Origin: Nemorincola sp044225795
Lineage (GTDB): Bacteria; Bacteroidota; Bacteroidia; Chitinophagales; Chitinophagaceae
Direction of reading: 5' to 3'
NCBI GenBank assembly: GCA_044225795.1
Contig: JBGAIF010000008.1
Span: 124,001 to 188,000 of the forward strand
DNA: 64,000 nt
Both the position numbers and the translations under genes were made by a program. Shown here one piece after another: positions 1-10,124 of the stretch (within the stretch, counting starts at the first letter, position 1; every line of letters begins with the position of its first letter). The notes below the pieces were generated by a model that was not told the origin of the DNA, did no database searches, and worked only from the letters and a program-made list of their open reading frames with translations.

Positions 1-1
1 G

Positions 2-886
2 TATAGGGCCAGCATGAAGGAATTTGACCCCGGAACAGAAAAAGAGATGTTTGCTGAGATGGTGAAACTGTATCACGACAACGTACCCACAGAGCAGCTC
101 CCTGATGTTTTCGCCAACGTGATCCTTAAGAAAGAAGATCATAAGAACTGCAAGAAGAAAGATTGCTATCATGGCAAATCTTATAATGACTATGCCGATT
201 TCGTATTTGCGCATACAATCCTCGCAGATAGCAATAAATTCAATGACTTCTGCAAGCAGCCATCATTTGCTAAACTGAAGGCTGATGCCGCTGTGGCCTG
301 TGCTGTCAGCTTCGCCGGCAACTACTCGAAGAACTTCCAGCCAAAGGTTGAGGAGTTCCAGTCTAAGAAAACCGACCTAAGCCGCGAATACCTGCGCCAG
401 ATCATGATGCAGAATAAGGGCAAACTGATGTATCCTGATGCCAACTCTACAATGCGTATCACTTACGGCCAGGTAAAGAGCTACAACCCGCAGGATGGCG
501 TTCATTGCAACTATTTCACTACTCTTGATGGCCTTGTTACCAAGTACAAACCGGGCAGTGACGAATTTGACGCGCCTAAAGAGCTGATAACACTCTATAA
601 CAATAAGGACTTCGGGCCGTATGCCGATGCCGATGGCTCGCTCCATACCTGCTTCATTACCAGCAATGACATTACCGGCGGTAATTCCGGTAGCCCTGTA
701 ATGAACGCATATGGCGAACTGATAGGCGCTGCCTTCGATGGCAACTGGGAGGCGATGAGCGGAGATATAGCATTCGACAGTAAGTATAAAAGAACCATTG
801 TTTGTGACGTGCGTTATATCCTGTTCCTGATAGACAAATTGGGACATGCCGATAACCTGATACGTGAAATGGAGATAAGGGACTAA
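2..886 (+). CDS. S46 family dipeptidyl peptidase (DPP7/DPP11 type), C-terminal part
   Basis: The frame is open to the left edge, so only about the last 294 residues of a protein usually near 700 are present. The motif GGNSGSPV is the nucleophile-serine motif of the S46 chymotrypsin-fold peptidases, which release dipeptides from peptide N-termini in the periplasm of Bacteroidota. The catalytic His and Asp would lie upstream of the window. Eighteen residues after the serine is a glycine (FDGNW). In the family this position is Gly in DPP7 (hydrophobic P1 preference) and Arg in DPP11 (Asp/Glu preference), so DPP7-like specificity is inferred. A strong terminator follows at 903-929. Family assignment is secure; the subtype rests on one residue. 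Confidence 0.9.
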   Translation, partial: YRASMKEFDPGTEKEMFAEMVKLYHDNVPTEQLPDVFANVILKKEDHKNCKKKDCYHGKSYNDYADFVFAHTILADSNKFNDFCKQPSFAKLKADAAVACAVSFAGNYSKNFQPKVEEFQSKKTDLSREYLRQIMMQNKGKLMYPDANSTMRITYGQVKSYNPQDGVHCNYFTTLDGLVTKYKPGSDEFDAPKELITLYNNKDFGPYADADGSLHTCFITSNDITGGNSGSPVMNAYGELIGAAFDGNWEAMSGDIAFDSKYKRTIVCDVRYILFLIDKLGHADNLIREMEIRD

Positions 887-902
887 ACAAAAAAACAACA
901 AA

Positions 903-929
903 AGAAGGGCTGAAATTCAGCCCTTCTTT
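903..929 (+). terminator. Intrinsic terminator after the S46 peptidase gene
   Basis: A 12-bp perfect stem (903-914 with 916-927) around a single-base loop, followed by T residues, starts 16 bp after the stop codon. Confidence 0.8.
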
Positions 930-945
930 ATTATACCTTAGTGTC

Positions 946-2313
946 ATGAGACTAAAGACGATCATTACCTGCTCAGTATTGTTGCTGTCATTTAGCGCCA
1001 ATGCTCAATCTCCCTTCTCCGGGATATGGGAAGGCAAGCTGGGTAGCCTGCGCATCCTGGACAGTCCCGATCAGGGTGCCAATAATATTGCCTGCAACAG
1101 CATCACTGTGAAGAACGACTCGATCTACATATCAATGATGGCTGGAAAAGCACGGTATGAGGGCCGCTTTGTAAATGAGCGTTCACTTAGCGGCGCCTAT
1201 AAGCAAAGTGGCCATATAGTAGATCTGCAACTTAAAAAAACAGACAAGGGCTTAGTGATCAACAGGCCGCAGGAACCCAAACCACCATTTGACTACAGTA
1301 GTGACGATGTATCTTACACCAATGCGGACAAGAGCATCACCTATGGCGCTACGATAACTGTACCCAAGGGCAAGGGGCCCTTCCCTGCCCTGCTGCTCAT
1401 CACCGGATCCGGCCCGCAAAACAGGGATGAAGAAATATTCAGTCACAAACCTTTTGCTGTGATAGCAGATCATCTCACAAAGAAAGGATACGTTGTGCTT
1501 CGGGTAGATGACCGTGGCACGGGAAGTACCACAGGTGATTTCTCATCTGCAACCTCAGAAGATTTTATGTATGATGCCATGGCATCATTGGCCTACCTCC
1601 GCTCACGTAGCGATGTGGATAAGAAGAAAGTAGGCCTCTTGGGCCATAGTGAGGGCGGCATGATAGCACCAATGATAGCGGCAAAAGATAAAAACATTGA
1701 CTTCATTGTAATGCTGGCCGGGCCGGGCATAAAAAACACTCAGCTAATGGCAGAACAGAATAAGGCCATGCTCGAAAAAATGGAGATCAGCAAGGCCGCT
1801 ATAGATAAATACCTGGAGCTGTTCCTGCAAATAGAGGAAAGTACTGTTCACACAGAGAACGCCGATCAGCTCAAAGAAGAAATAACTAAAGAGGTAAAAG
1901 CATGGCGGGCAAACACTTCTTCGACGATCGTATCGCTCACCACGCATGTATATGATGACAAGACAGAGGCCGACTTTGTGAACACCATGACACATGCGCT
2001 CTCCGGCAAGTGGCATAAGTATTTCCTGTCCTATGATATTCAACCAACACTTAAAAAACTCTCTTGCAAAGTACTGGCACTGAATGGAGAAAAGGATATA
2101 CAGGTAGTATCCAAAAGCAACCTGGCAGGTATTAAGATGTGCCTGGAGCAAAGCAAGAGTAAGAAGTTTGATGTTATTGAATTGAAAGGCCTGAATCACC
2201 TCTTCCAGGAATGTAACATGTGTACGATCCAGGAATATGGCCAGATAGAACAAACAATATCTCCCACGGCATTAGAAACAATATCTGCATGGCTCGATAA
2301 GAATGTAAAATAA
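946..2313 (+). CDS. Secreted alpha/beta hydrolase (serine esterase/peptidase-like)
   Basis: 455 residues. A signal peptide (residues 1-20, ending SANAQ) is followed by a beta-rich N-terminal domain of about 100 residues and an alpha/beta-hydrolase domain. The nucleophile elbow GHSEGG puts the catalytic serine at residue 235. The likely acid is D384 (GEKD) and the likely histidine H418 (GLNH), in the expected order and spacing. An oxyanion-hole region (ITGSGPQNRDE) precedes the elbow, and DDRGTG matches the family. Such proteins are exported esterases or acyl-peptidase-like hydrolases of unknown substrate. The ATG lies directly before the signal peptide. It shares a strand with the VOC gene 16 bp downstream. 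Confidence 0.88.
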   Translation: MRLKTIITCSVLLLSFSANAQSPFSGIWEGKLGSLRILDSPDQGANNIACNSITVKNDSIYISMMAGKARYEGRFVNERSLSGAYKQSGHIVDLQLKKTDKGLVINRPQEPKPPFDYSSDDVSYTNADKSITYGATITVPKGKGPFPALLLITGSGPQNRDEEIFSHKPFAVIADHLTKKGYVVLRVDDRGTGSTTGDFSSATSEDFMYDAMASLAYLRSRSDVDKKKVGLLGHSEGGMIAPMIAAKDKNIDFIVMLAGPGIKNTQLMAEQNKAMLEKMEISKAAIDKYLELFLQIEESTVHTENADQLKEEITKEVKAWRANTSSTIVSLTTHVYDDKTEADFVNTMTHALSGKWHKYFLSYDIQPTLKKLSCKVLALNGEKDIQVVSKSNLAGIKMCLEQSKSKKFDVIELKGLNHLFQECNMCTIQEYGQIEQTISPTALETISAWLDKNVK

Positions 2314-2329
2314 CTAAAACTGAAAGAAC

Positions 2330-2719
2330 ATGGTCTTTACAAATGCGATCAGTTGGTTCGAGATACCGACAAATGACCTTAACAGGGCGCAGGCCTTCTA
2401 CGAGGCAATTTTTGATATGAAGATGGTCCCCATGGACCTGCCAAATCTGCAAATGCGCATGTTCCCGATTGAAGATCCAATGAAGGTAGGTGGCGCACTT
2501 GTACACAACAAGGAATTTTACAAACCATCAGCCGCAGAGGGCCCCTTATTGTACCTGAATGGCAATCCGGATGTACAGGTGATCCTGGACCGAATAGAGG
2601 CTGCAGGCGGAAAGATACTGGTGCCAAAAACACAAATAACACCTGAATATGGACACATGGCCGTGTTCCTGGACTCAGAAGGTAACAGGATAGGTATGCA
2701 CTCCGTTCCTCAACCATAA
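2330..2719 (+). CDS. VOC family protein (glyoxalase/bleomycin-resistance fold)
   Basis: 129 residues, a typical single-protomer VOC length. The N-terminus (WFEIPTNDLNRAQAFYEAIF) and the second half (VFLDSEGNRIGMHS) match the paired beta-alpha-beta-beta-beta modules. These proteins bind a metal and act as lyases, dioxygenases or binding proteins; the substrate cannot be read from sequence. It starts 16 bp after the hydrolase stop and ends before a terminator at 2734-2767, so the two may be co-transcribed. Confidence 0.88.
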   Translation: MVFTNAISWFEIPTNDLNRAQAFYEAIFDMKMVPMDLPNLQMRMFPIEDPMKVGGALVHNKEFYKPSAAEGPLLYLNGNPDVQVILDRIEAAGGKILVPKTQITPEYGHMAVFLDSEGNRIGMHSVPQP

Positions 2720-2733
2720 AGTAATTTCGATAT

Positions 2734-2767
2734 AAAATACCCCGTAGCAATACGGGGTATTTTATTT
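2734..2767 (+). terminator. Intrinsic terminator after the VOC gene
   Basis: Stem 2734-2746 pairs with 2751-2763 around a GCAA tetraloop (AAAATACCCCGTA arm), followed by a T-rich tail. It closes the hydrolase-VOC unit. Confidence 0.85.
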
Positions 2768-2836
2768 TATATATTTAAGCAGGGCCTATAAGCAACCATT
2801 TAAATTAGCTGGTGTCCTTAAAGTAACACACACACA

Positions 2837-3379
2837 TTGACCAGGGACTATACGGACATCAACAACGTACTTGTGGACCGCTGCCGGAAAGGCGACAAGA
2901 AAGCACAGTACGAATTGTACAAGGCATACTCAAAAGGTATGTATAATGTCTGTATCCGGATTGTAAAACATGAACACGAGGCCGAGGATATATTGCAGGA
3001 GGCATTTGTAGAGGCATTTTATAAAATACAGGATTTCCGGGGAGAATCCACTTTCGGTGCATGGCTGAAGCGCATAGTCATTAATAGGTCGATCAATTAC
3101 CTGAAAAAGAAAAAACTGGTGCTGTTCGAGCACATACCGGATGCAGCAGAGAACGAATCGAATGAAGATGAGAATACAGATTGGAATGTAGCACTGGTGT
3201 ACAAAGCTATCAGCAACCTGCCAGATGGCTACCGGCTCGTATTAAGCCTCTATCTGCTGGAAGGTTATGATCATTCCGAGATAGCACAGATACTCAATAT
3301 CACCGAATCAACATCCAAATCTCAGTATAACCGGGCGAAAGCAAGGATCCGTGAACAATTTAAACAAGGGCGTATATGA
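2837..3379 (+). CDS. ECF-type RNA polymerase sigma factor
   Basis: 180 residues, normal for ECF factors. Region 2 (about 10-90) contains EAEDILQEAFVEAFYKI and FGAWLKRIVINRSINYLKKK, the core-binding and -10 recognition segments. Region 4 (about 120-175) has LPDGYRLVLSLYLLEGYDHS followed by a helix-turn-helix. The start is TTG. An in-frame TAA at 2819 prevents a longer product, and the next in-frame ATG would remove part of region 2, so TTG (or a GTG at 2873) is needed. Its last codons overlap the next gene (ATGA at 3376), which is translational coupling typical of a sigma/anti-sigma pair. Confidence 0.9.
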   Translation: MTRDYTDINNVLVDRCRKGDKKAQYELYKAYSKGMYNVCIRIVKHEHEAEDILQEAFVEAFYKIQDFRGESTFGAWLKRIVINRSINYLKKKKLVLFEHIPDAAENESNEDENTDWNVALVYKAISNLPDGYRLVLSLYLLEGYDHSEIAQILNITESTSKSQYNRAKARIREQFKQGRI

Positions 3380-3921
3380 AAAAAGATCTGGAACAATTCA
3401 TAAAAGAACATCGTGAGGAGTTTGACGTGTATGAACCTCCGGAATATATATGGGGCAACATCAGCGGGCAATTGCATAATAAGCCCAAAAGACGAATACT
3501 GAGGTTGAGCACTGCGGTAGCGGCTGCCATATTACTGGTCATAGGTATCGCCGTAGGCATGTTGTTTAAAACAGATAAAACTCCGGATCCCGGATCGGCG
3601 TCTGTACCACAAAAAGGGAAAGATACGATAACTGAATTCGAAGTTTACTATGCATCGGTGGTACAGAGCCAGCAAAGTGAGATAAGCCGCTATTGCAAGG
3701 ACTATCCGGATATGTGTAAAGATTTCAGCAATGAGCTCGACACCCTCAGCTCTACTTACAAACAACTGAAAGTACAATACGAAGTGAGCAACAACAATGA
3801 AGCCGTGCTTAAAGCCATGATCAACAACCTGCAGGAACAGGTAAAACTACTTTCCCTGCAACTGCAGATCATACAAGGATTGAAAGAAGCGGAAACAAAG
3901 AACAAACCGAAAACAATATAA
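3376..3921 (+). CDS. Membrane protein, probable anti-sigma factor partner
   Basis: 181 residues. A short cytoplasmic N-terminus (about 1-42, with EFDVYEPPEYIWGNI) precedes one transmembrane helix (about 45-66, AAAILLVIGIAVGMLF). A periplasmic part ends in a predicted coiled coil rich in Gln, Leu and Lys. It overlaps the sigma-factor stop by 4 bp. Position and topology fit a membrane-anchored anti-sigma factor, but no zinc-binding anti-sigma motif is visible, so the role is inferred from context. Confidence 0.7.
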   Translation: MKKDLEQFIKEHREEFDVYEPPEYIWGNISGQLHNKPKRRILRLSTAVAAAILLVIGIAVGMLFKTDKTPDPGSASVPQKGKDTITEFEVYYASVVQSQQSEISRYCKDYPDMCKDFSNELDTLSSTYKQLKVQYEVSNNNEAVLKAMINNLQEQVKLLSLQLQIIQGLKEAETKNKPKTI

Positions 3922-3931
3922 GCGTGACGTC

Positions 3932-4996
3932 ATGAATGCAGTGAGATCGTTATTGACATTTGCTGTTATAACTGCACTACCCGGTGCAGCTATAGCCTCG
4001 CCCGATGCAGTGAAGGAAAGGCAAATGCACAAAACATACAACGTAGTGCCTACAGATGAGCTATTCATAGATAATACTGCCGGGAACATATCTGTGCATA
4101 CATGGGAGAAGAATGAGATAGAAGTAGCCGTCTATGTTACTGTACGTAATAAGACTGAAGAAAAAGCCACTGAGATAATGGATCATGTGGTGATAACAGA
4201 AAATACAGACCTGGTGAAAAAACACATCATCCGATATACCAGTGGCATAGAACCCGAAACCTACCAGGTACCCGGCGGCATGAATGTGCAGATAAACTAT
4301 ATAGTGAATGTACCGAAGAGCGGTGCCATACGCATATTCAACAAGTTTGGCAATGTAGATATCCGCGACCATGCAGGCAGTGAAGACCTTGATGTGTCAT
4401 TTGGCAACCTGAATATGGACTTTATTACAGGTAGAGATAAAAGGATCCGGGTATCTTTCGGCAATGCATATATCGGGTCGATAGAATATGGCAGGCTGGT
4501 GCTGGAACATTCCCGGGCCAAGATAGATGTAGCCTATGATATAAATATCGAAGGTTCATACAGCCCGATTGACATCAATAGCGTCAGGGGATTAGATATT
4601 ACTCAAAAAGCCGGAGATCTGAATATATCTCGTGCTATGCGACTGGACGGCACAGTGAGCAAAGCCAATATTACAATAGGTCAACTTACCAAAAGCACCA
4701 AACTAAACCTTAGCTACTGTAACAAAACACGTTTCAACTCAATAACATCGGGAGTAGACAAGATAAAGATAGACGCCAATTACAGCAACCTGTTCTTCAG
4801 CTTTGACGAGGGCACGAGCCTGCTACTGAACATGGAGATGGACTTTGGCAATATGACCAACCGCCTGCCTGCAAGGCGGCTACAGTTCATTGACGAACAT
4901 ACCTCCGGCAATACATTCTATTGCAAGGGAAAAATAGGCCGGGGCGAAGGTTCAATGTTGGTCAATACGCACTATAGCAATGTGAGTATTTATTAA
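3932..4996 (+). CDS. Secreted DUF4097-like beta-helical protein
   Basis: 354 residues with a signal peptide (to about residue 24, GAAIAS). The body repeats short strands such as NTAGNISVHTW, FGNVDIRD, FGNLNMDF and FGNAYIGSI, the regular beta-strand ladder of DUF4097 / head-GIN putative adhesin domains. It starts 10 bp after the anti-sigma-like gene and is probably the third gene of that operon. In Bacteroidota such trios are common, with the third protein possibly an envelope sensor or target of the sigma factor. That role is inferred. The specific molecular function is unknown. Confidence 0.75.
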   Translation: MNAVRSLLTFAVITALPGAAIASPDAVKERQMHKTYNVVPTDELFIDNTAGNISVHTWEKNEIEVAVYVTVRNKTEEKATEIMDHVVITENTDLVKKHIIRYTSGIEPETYQVPGGMNVQINYIVNVPKSGAIRIFNKFGNVDIRDHAGSEDLDVSFGNLNMDFITGRDKRIRVSFGNAYIGSIEYGRLVLEHSRAKIDVAYDINIEGSYSPIDINSVRGLDITQKAGDLNISRAMRLDGTVSKANITIGQLTKSTKLNLSYCNKTRFNSITSGVDKIKIDANYSNLFFSFDEGTSLLLNMEMDFGNMTNRLPARRLQFIDEHTSGNTFYCKGKIGRGEGSMLVNTHYSNVSIY

Positions 4997-5087
4997 CCAG
5001 GTTATTCGCATCAAATCAAGTAACCAATATCATTAAAACACCTGCAAATACGTTAAAGCGACCACTGTATAGCAACGACAAACAATA

Positions 5088-8000
5088 TTACCTGGCGATG
5101 ACCAAACGAAATGTTCTTTCTCCGGATGATGTCTGAATATGCAGCAGATATATTCCTTCATTCAGCAGATCGCTGAGACGAAGCGAGGTATTTACTTTCC
5201 AATCTGCCGATAACAGTTCATGACTATATACTATCTGCCCAAGCACATTTGACACTTCCATATGCACCGTTTCTCCCGGAGTGGTGATGCCGGTCACGGT
5301 AATGTTCCCTTCTCCCGGATTTGGGAACACTGACCACGTCCCGCTATTCAAAGGTCCACTAACCCCTGTTGTGGTCACATTCATATAGATATGAGCTACG
5401 GAAGAGAGCCCGCAAATATCACCAGCCGTTACTTTACAACTTAATGAATCATAATTTGACAGGTCATTCGCTACATAAGTAGCACCGGTTGCACCTGTCA
5501 GCACATTCCCGTTCTTATACCATTGATACGTCGGCTCCCCACCAGCATTTGACACGTTTGCTGTAAACATGACAGGCTGCCCCTTCTCAATGGAATTTCC
5601 GGGATCAGCAACTATCACCACATCGGGCACCGAAGCGGTAACGACAGACAAAACGCGGGAATCATACGCTACCGAAGGTCTGGCACAGGTAGCATTGCTC
5701 TTTAAGACTACAACCACAACATCACCATTTGCAGGTTTATAACTGTACGTACTCCCTGTTCCTGCCGAAATACCATTTACCAGCCATTCATAGGACGGCG
5801 AGGAACCTCCGTTAACAGATAAGGGAACAAAAAAGACACTTGTTCCGGCGCAAACAGTATCAGTAGGTGCAAGCCCCGCATTTACAGAAGGAACCAATAT
5901 AGGATCAACAACTATTGATGCTGAGCCTGGCATTTTTCTTGTACAGGTAGTTGATGTATTTACAGCCACCACACTATAAGAGCCCGACGTAGTGTACGGA
6001 CCATACAACAAAGCTGTACCGCTACCTGGCATACTATCAACAGGCATACCGCCATTCAACAATCTGTAGCTGATCCCGGTACCCGATCCGCTAAGTTTTA
6101 TGCTTAACCCCGCATCCCCGGCACAGATACTTCCCCCACCCGACACACTGTATAAAACAGGAGATGGCAATACCGTGGCCGTAAGCATCGAAGAACAAAC
6201 AGAACCGGTTGTATATGATATGATCGATAACCCTGAGGAAAGCCCGGATATTGCACCGGTCACAGGATCAATTGAAGCAACGAACGGAGCGGAACCGGAC
6301 CACACGCCACCCGGTACTGCATCGCTGAACACAGTAGTGGCACCAATACACATATCCGCGTTTCCTGCGATCGGATCCGGCTGGGTAAATATAGTGATAG
6401 TATCAGCGGTCATACATCCTGTCGGCAATGTATAGCTGATGGTTGCCGTACCCGCAGAAATAGCCAGTACGCTGCCCGTAACGACGCTGACAGTTGGGTC
6501 AGATGAATACCATGCGCCGCCTGATGTGGAGTCGCTTAACATGATAGAGGATCCCGTACAAGCTACAGAAGGTCCCGATATCTTTCCCGGTAAAGGATCA
6601 ACCATAAACATTGCGGTATCAAAGCAACCTGTCGGAAGCGTATAAGATACGATCGCCGGCCCCACAGTATATGCGGTCAGCACGCCACCCGATGACACAG
6701 TAGCTGAAGTGCTCGTCCATGCCCCCGATGGTGCATCCGCATTATAGACTGTCATGTTTGAGCCCCCAGCGCACATATTATGCACTCCGGTGATCGGCGA
6801 CACCGCTACATTTACCGTCACATTCCTCGACACAGTACATCCCGGACCATTCGAGTATGTTATATCTGCGGTACCGGCAGCAACTCCCCACAATGCACCT
6901 GTATAGGCATCAATTGCAGCTACCCCCGGATTACCACTGGACCATACACCACCTGCAGGCACATCGCTGAGCCCTCCCATTGCACCCTGGCAGACCGTAG
7001 GACTACCTGATATAGAAGAAGGAAAAGGATTTACGGTAACCTGCTTCATGGTGATACAACCTGAAGTGAATGTATAGCTAATGATGGATGTACCAACAGA
7101 AGATCCGGATAGTAGCCCGGACGTGATCCCAATTGTGGCAACCGGGATATTACTGCTGGCCCATGTACCACCGGTCAGCGGATCACTTAAAATAGCAGAA
7201 GACCCAACACACAAATAAGGAACTCCTGATATAGGAACTACAGGATGAACAAGTACAGAAGCGGTATTGACACAACCGGTAGCAAACAATGTATAGGAGA
7301 TAGTTGCAGTACCGCTGGCTATACCCGTTACCGTGCCGGCACCGGGTCCGGCAGTGGCTACCAGCGTATTGCTACTGCCCCAGAAGCCACCCGGGGTGGC
7401 ATTACTAAGTAGTATCATGGAACCCTGGCACACTGTGGCAGGACCGCTTATCGCTGCAGGCAATGGATTTACGGTGACGACTGTCGTACCAATACAACCA
7501 GTACTGAGCGTATAGGTAACCGAACTTGTACCTGCCGACACCCCTGTGACCAAACCCGATATAGCACCGATGGTTGCGATAGCTGTGTTCGCGCTGGCCC
7601 ATGTTCCACCACCAGCATCACTCAATGATGTCGTCAACCTCTGGCACACAGATGACGTACCGGAAATAGGTGATGGCAACGGATCAATGGTTACAGTCCT
7701 GAATGTTCTGCAACCGGTACTGATCGTATAAACGATAACTGATGTCCCGGCAATACCACCGGCCAACACCCCGGTTGATGGATCAATGGTCGCCACAGCA
7801 GTATTCGTGCTACTCCAGACGCCGGGCACCGTAGCATCGCTAAGCACTATCGTAAGTCCCGCACATACATTTCCGGGACCGGTAATAACTGCTGGAAGAG
7901 GATTTACGGTCAATGCTGTTGTTGTATAACAACCGGTACTCAGAGTATAAGTTATTGTAGTAGTGCCCGGGGCAACTCCGCTTACTGCGCCGGTGGTCAA

Positions 8001-10007
8001 TGCCGCTATGGCTATCGTAGTATTATCGCTGGTCCATGTACCTCCTCCCGCGTCACTCAGCGTGGTAACGCTTGCCGGACAGACATTGGTATTCCCGGAT
8101 ATTGTGGCAGGTAGCGGATTAACGGTAACAATAGCTGTTGATGTACACCCGCTGCCAATCGTGAACGTGATAGCTGAAGTACCTGCTATCATGCCACTTA
8201 CAATGCCGGTTGATGGATCAATAGTAGCTACTGTAGTATTACCGCTTGTCCATACCCCTCCCCCACCGGCAGAGAGCGTAGTTTGAAAACCTGCACAAAC
8301 ACTTTTTACTCCACTTATTGCCGGTGGCAATGAATTGATATTGACAGTAGTTGTCGTGATACATCCCGAACCTGAAGTATAAGTAATAACCGCCGTACCT
8401 CCTGACACTCCCGCCATCATACCACTGAATATACCTACCGATGCAATGCTTGAATTACTGCTACTCCATGTTCCGCCACCCATAGTATTGCTAAGAGGCA
8501 CTATTGAGCCAACACAAACATTAGTAGATCCCGATATTATCGGTGGCACCGGGTTTACTGTTACTGTCGCAAAGACTGCACAACCCGTAGATAGACTATA
8601 CGAAACGGTTGCAGTGCCCGGGCTGAGTCCCAAAACAACTCCTGACCCGGCTCCCAATGAGATATTTGTACTGGCTGTACCCCATGCCCCACCGACAGAT
8701 GCGTTGCTGAGTGTGATAGCCGCTCCGACACAGACTACACCGGGACCGGTAATAACTGCCGGCAAGGGATCTACTGACATTGTCGCAGTTATATAACATC
8801 CTGTAGATAAAGTATAGGTGATCACCGATGTGCCGGCAACATTTCCTGAGACCAGGCCGGAAGAAATACCGATTGATACATTTGTGTTGCTGCTGCTCCA
8901 GGTGCCGCCAATAGGGCTGCTGCTCAAAGCAACAATATCGCCCACACAGACGTTAGTAGCACCCGAGATCATAGATGGCAATGGATTTACGGTAACTACA
9001 ATACCTGTGCGGCAGCCTGTACTTAAAGCATATGATATGGATGCGGTACCGGCTCCAACTCCGCTTACCAATCCTGTACTGACACCAATTGTCGCTACGG
9101 ATGTATTGAATGATGTCCACGCACCGCCACCTGCATCTGTCAGCGCGGTTGTCAGGCCAACACATACTGTCGGCACTCCCGAAATTGGTGCTGGTAATGG
9201 ATTGATCGTTACCGGAAAAGTTGAGATACAACCCGGTCCCATAGAATAAGTGATAGTGGCGCTTCCGGCAGAAACCCCGGAAACAAGCCCGCCAACACTT
9301 ACCGTAGCAATTGAAGTAGCACTGCTGCTCCATGCTCCGCCCGGGGTTGCATTGCTGAATACCGCCGAATAACCAACGCATATAGGCGTAGCACCCGCTA
9401 TCGGCCCGGGAGGGCTGCAGGACACAGTCACGTTCCCCAATACATTAAGCGTATTGACCTGGAAAGTACCGGTGCTGCCACCAGGCAGATAAGGGAATAG
9501 CGCGACAATGATACCATTGGTGGTGCTCGTAATGCCTGTTGGCAACGGGCCGCCGCTCCACGATGAAACAGCAGTAGATCCGCATCCCGAATTAATTGGC
9601 GCATGGCATGCTCCGTCATCTGTCCAGGTAACTCCGTTATCAAGGCTGTAAGCAAACCTCACGCAGGTAGGACCGGTGCCGGATCTTCTCATACCCGCAT
9701 TCATGCCCGTCATATTGAGCTGGTAACCGGGATTAGGCGTGATCTTCACATAAACCCTTGGACCCGAAATGCTATAAGAAGACCATATGGTATTTACGGT
9801 AATTCCGCTTAAACCACCGCTGCCACAAGGCGTATTTGATCCGAAACCCGAGTACAATAATGAGGTAACAGTTTCGTTAGGCACACCGGTTACCAAGGTG
9901 CTGGTTCCGCCGGATCCTGCATAGGTTGCAAGCTGAGCCGAAGCCACTCCGGCAAATGCTACTGAAAGAAAAATGACAATGATCTTAGCAAATAATAGTC
10001 TGTTCAT
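5088..10007 (-). CDS. Giant T9SS-secreted repeat protein (15 Ig-like repeats)
   Basis: 1639 residues. Signal peptide (about 1-24, GVASAQ), then an N-terminal module of about 175 residues shared with the 292-residue protein encoded at 16371-17249 (FAYSLDNGVTWTDDG against FAYSTDSATWIDQG, then a GTFQVNTLNVLGNV end). Fifteen tandem repeats of about 72 residues follow, each with the pattern I-S/T-G-x3-V-C-x-G ... GGxWSS ... V-x-G-x-x-A-G-T ... TGC, resembling Big_2-type bacterial Ig domains with two cysteines per repeat. Two further SprB/Ig-like segments and a type A sorting domain (VFPNPGEGNITV ... GIYLLHIQTSSGERTFRLVIAR) close the protein. Such proteins are exported by T9SS and anchored or released at the surface; adhesion is the usual inference. 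Confidence 0.9.
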   Translation of the reverse strand: MNRLLFAKIIVIFLSVAFAGVASAQLATYAGSGGTSTLVTGVPNETVTSLLYSGFGSNTPCGSGGLSGITVNTIWSSYSISGPRVYVKITPNPGYQLNMTGMNAGMRRSGTGPTCVRFAYSLDNGVTWTDDGACHAPINSGCGSTAVSSWSGGPLPTGITSTTNGIIVALFPYLPGGSTGTFQVNTLNVLGNVTVSCSPPGPIAGATPICVGYSAVFSNATPGGAWSSSATSIATVSVGGLVSGVSAGSATITYSMGPGCISTFPVTINPLPAPISGVPTVCVGLTTALTDAGGGAWTSFNTSVATIGVSTGLVSGVGAGTASISYALSTGCRTGIVVTVNPLPSMISGATNVCVGDIVALSSSPIGGTWSSSNTNVSIGISSGLVSGNVAGTSVITYTLSTGCYITATMSVDPLPAVITGPGVVCVGAAITLSNASVGGAWGTASTNISLGAGSGVVLGLSPGTATVSYSLSTGCAVFATVTVNPVPPIISGSTNVCVGSIVPLSNTMGGGTWSSSNSSIASVGIFSGMMAGVSGGTAVITYTSGSGCITTTTVNINSLPPAISGVKSVCAGFQTTLSAGGGGVWTSGNTTVATIDPSTGIVSGMIAGTSAITFTIGSGCTSTAIVTVNPLPATISGNTNVCPASVTTLSDAGGGTWTSDNTTIAIAALTTGAVSGVAPGTTTITYTLSTGCYTTTALTVNPLPAVITGPGNVCAGLTIVLSDATVPGVWSSTNTAVATIDPSTGVLAGGIAGTSVIVYTISTGCRTFRTVTIDPLPSPISGTSSVCQRLTTSLSDAGGGTWASANTAIATIGAISGLVTGVSAGTSSVTYTLSTGCIGTTVVTVNPLPAAISGPATVCQGSMILLSNATPGGFWGSSNTLVATAGPGAGTVTGIASGTATISYTLFATGCVNTASVLVHPVVPISGVPYLCVGSSAILSDPLTGGTWASSNIPVATIGITSGLLSGSSVGTSIISYTFTSGCITMKQVTVNPFPSSISGSPTVCQGAMGGLSDVPAGGVWSSGNPGVAAIDAYTGALWGVAAGTADITYSNGPGCTVSRNVTVNVAVSPITGVHNMCAGGSNMTVYNADAPSGAWTSTSATVSSGGVLTAYTVGPAIVSYTLPTGCFDTAMFMVDPLPGKISGPSVACTGSSIMLSDSTSGGAWYSSDPTVSVVTGSVLAISAGTATISYTLPTGCMTADTITIFTQPDPIAGNADMCIGATTVFSDAVPGGVWSGSAPFVASIDPVTGAISGLSSGLSIISYTTGSVCSSMLTATVLPSPVLYSVSGGGSICAGDAGLSIKLSGSGTGISYRLLNGGMPVDSMPGSGTALLYGPYTTSGSYSVVAVNTSTTCTRKMPGSASIVVDPILVPSVNAGLAPTDTVCAGTSVFFVPLSVNGGSSPSYEWLVNGISAGTGSTYSYKPANGDVVVVVLKSNATCARPSVAYDSRVLSVVTASVPDVVIVADPGNSIEKGQPVMFTANVSNAGGEPTYQWYKNGNVLTGATGATYVANDLSNYDSLSCKVTAGDICGLSSVAHIYMNVTTTGVSGPLNSGTWSVFPNPGEGNITVTGITTPGETVHMEVSNVLGQIVYSHELLSADWKVNTSLRLSDLLNEGIYLLHIQTSSGERTFRLVIAR
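6170..9410 (-). repeat. Tandem array of 15 coding repeats of about 216 bp
   Basis: Each unit encodes about 72 residues and is recognised by the ISG/ITG...VC start and the TGC near its end. Unit lengths vary slightly. DNA identity between units is partial, so these are protein-level repeats and not recent identical copies. Boundaries are approximate. Confidence 0.85.
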
Positions 10008-10085
10008 AGCAAATAATTAAAGAAGACATGCAGGTACAACTCTATATGCAAATGTTGTAAGCCACTGTTACCTGTAAGCGAACAT

Positions 10086-10117
10086 CACATTATCTTCATT
10101 TAAAGAAATTATTACCT
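10086..10117 (-). promoter_or_regulatory. Conserved leader/promoter segment upstream of the 1639-residue gene
   Basis: On the minus strand GTAATAATTTCTTTAAA is followed by TGAAGATAAT. It is nearly the same as the segment upstream of the 1966-residue gene (16110-16143). It lies about 80-110 bp before the ATG. Conservation between two paralogous leaders suggests a promoter or UTR element; no canonical -33/-7 pair can be assigned with certainty. Confidence 0.4.
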
Positions 10118-10124
10118 GGGAAGA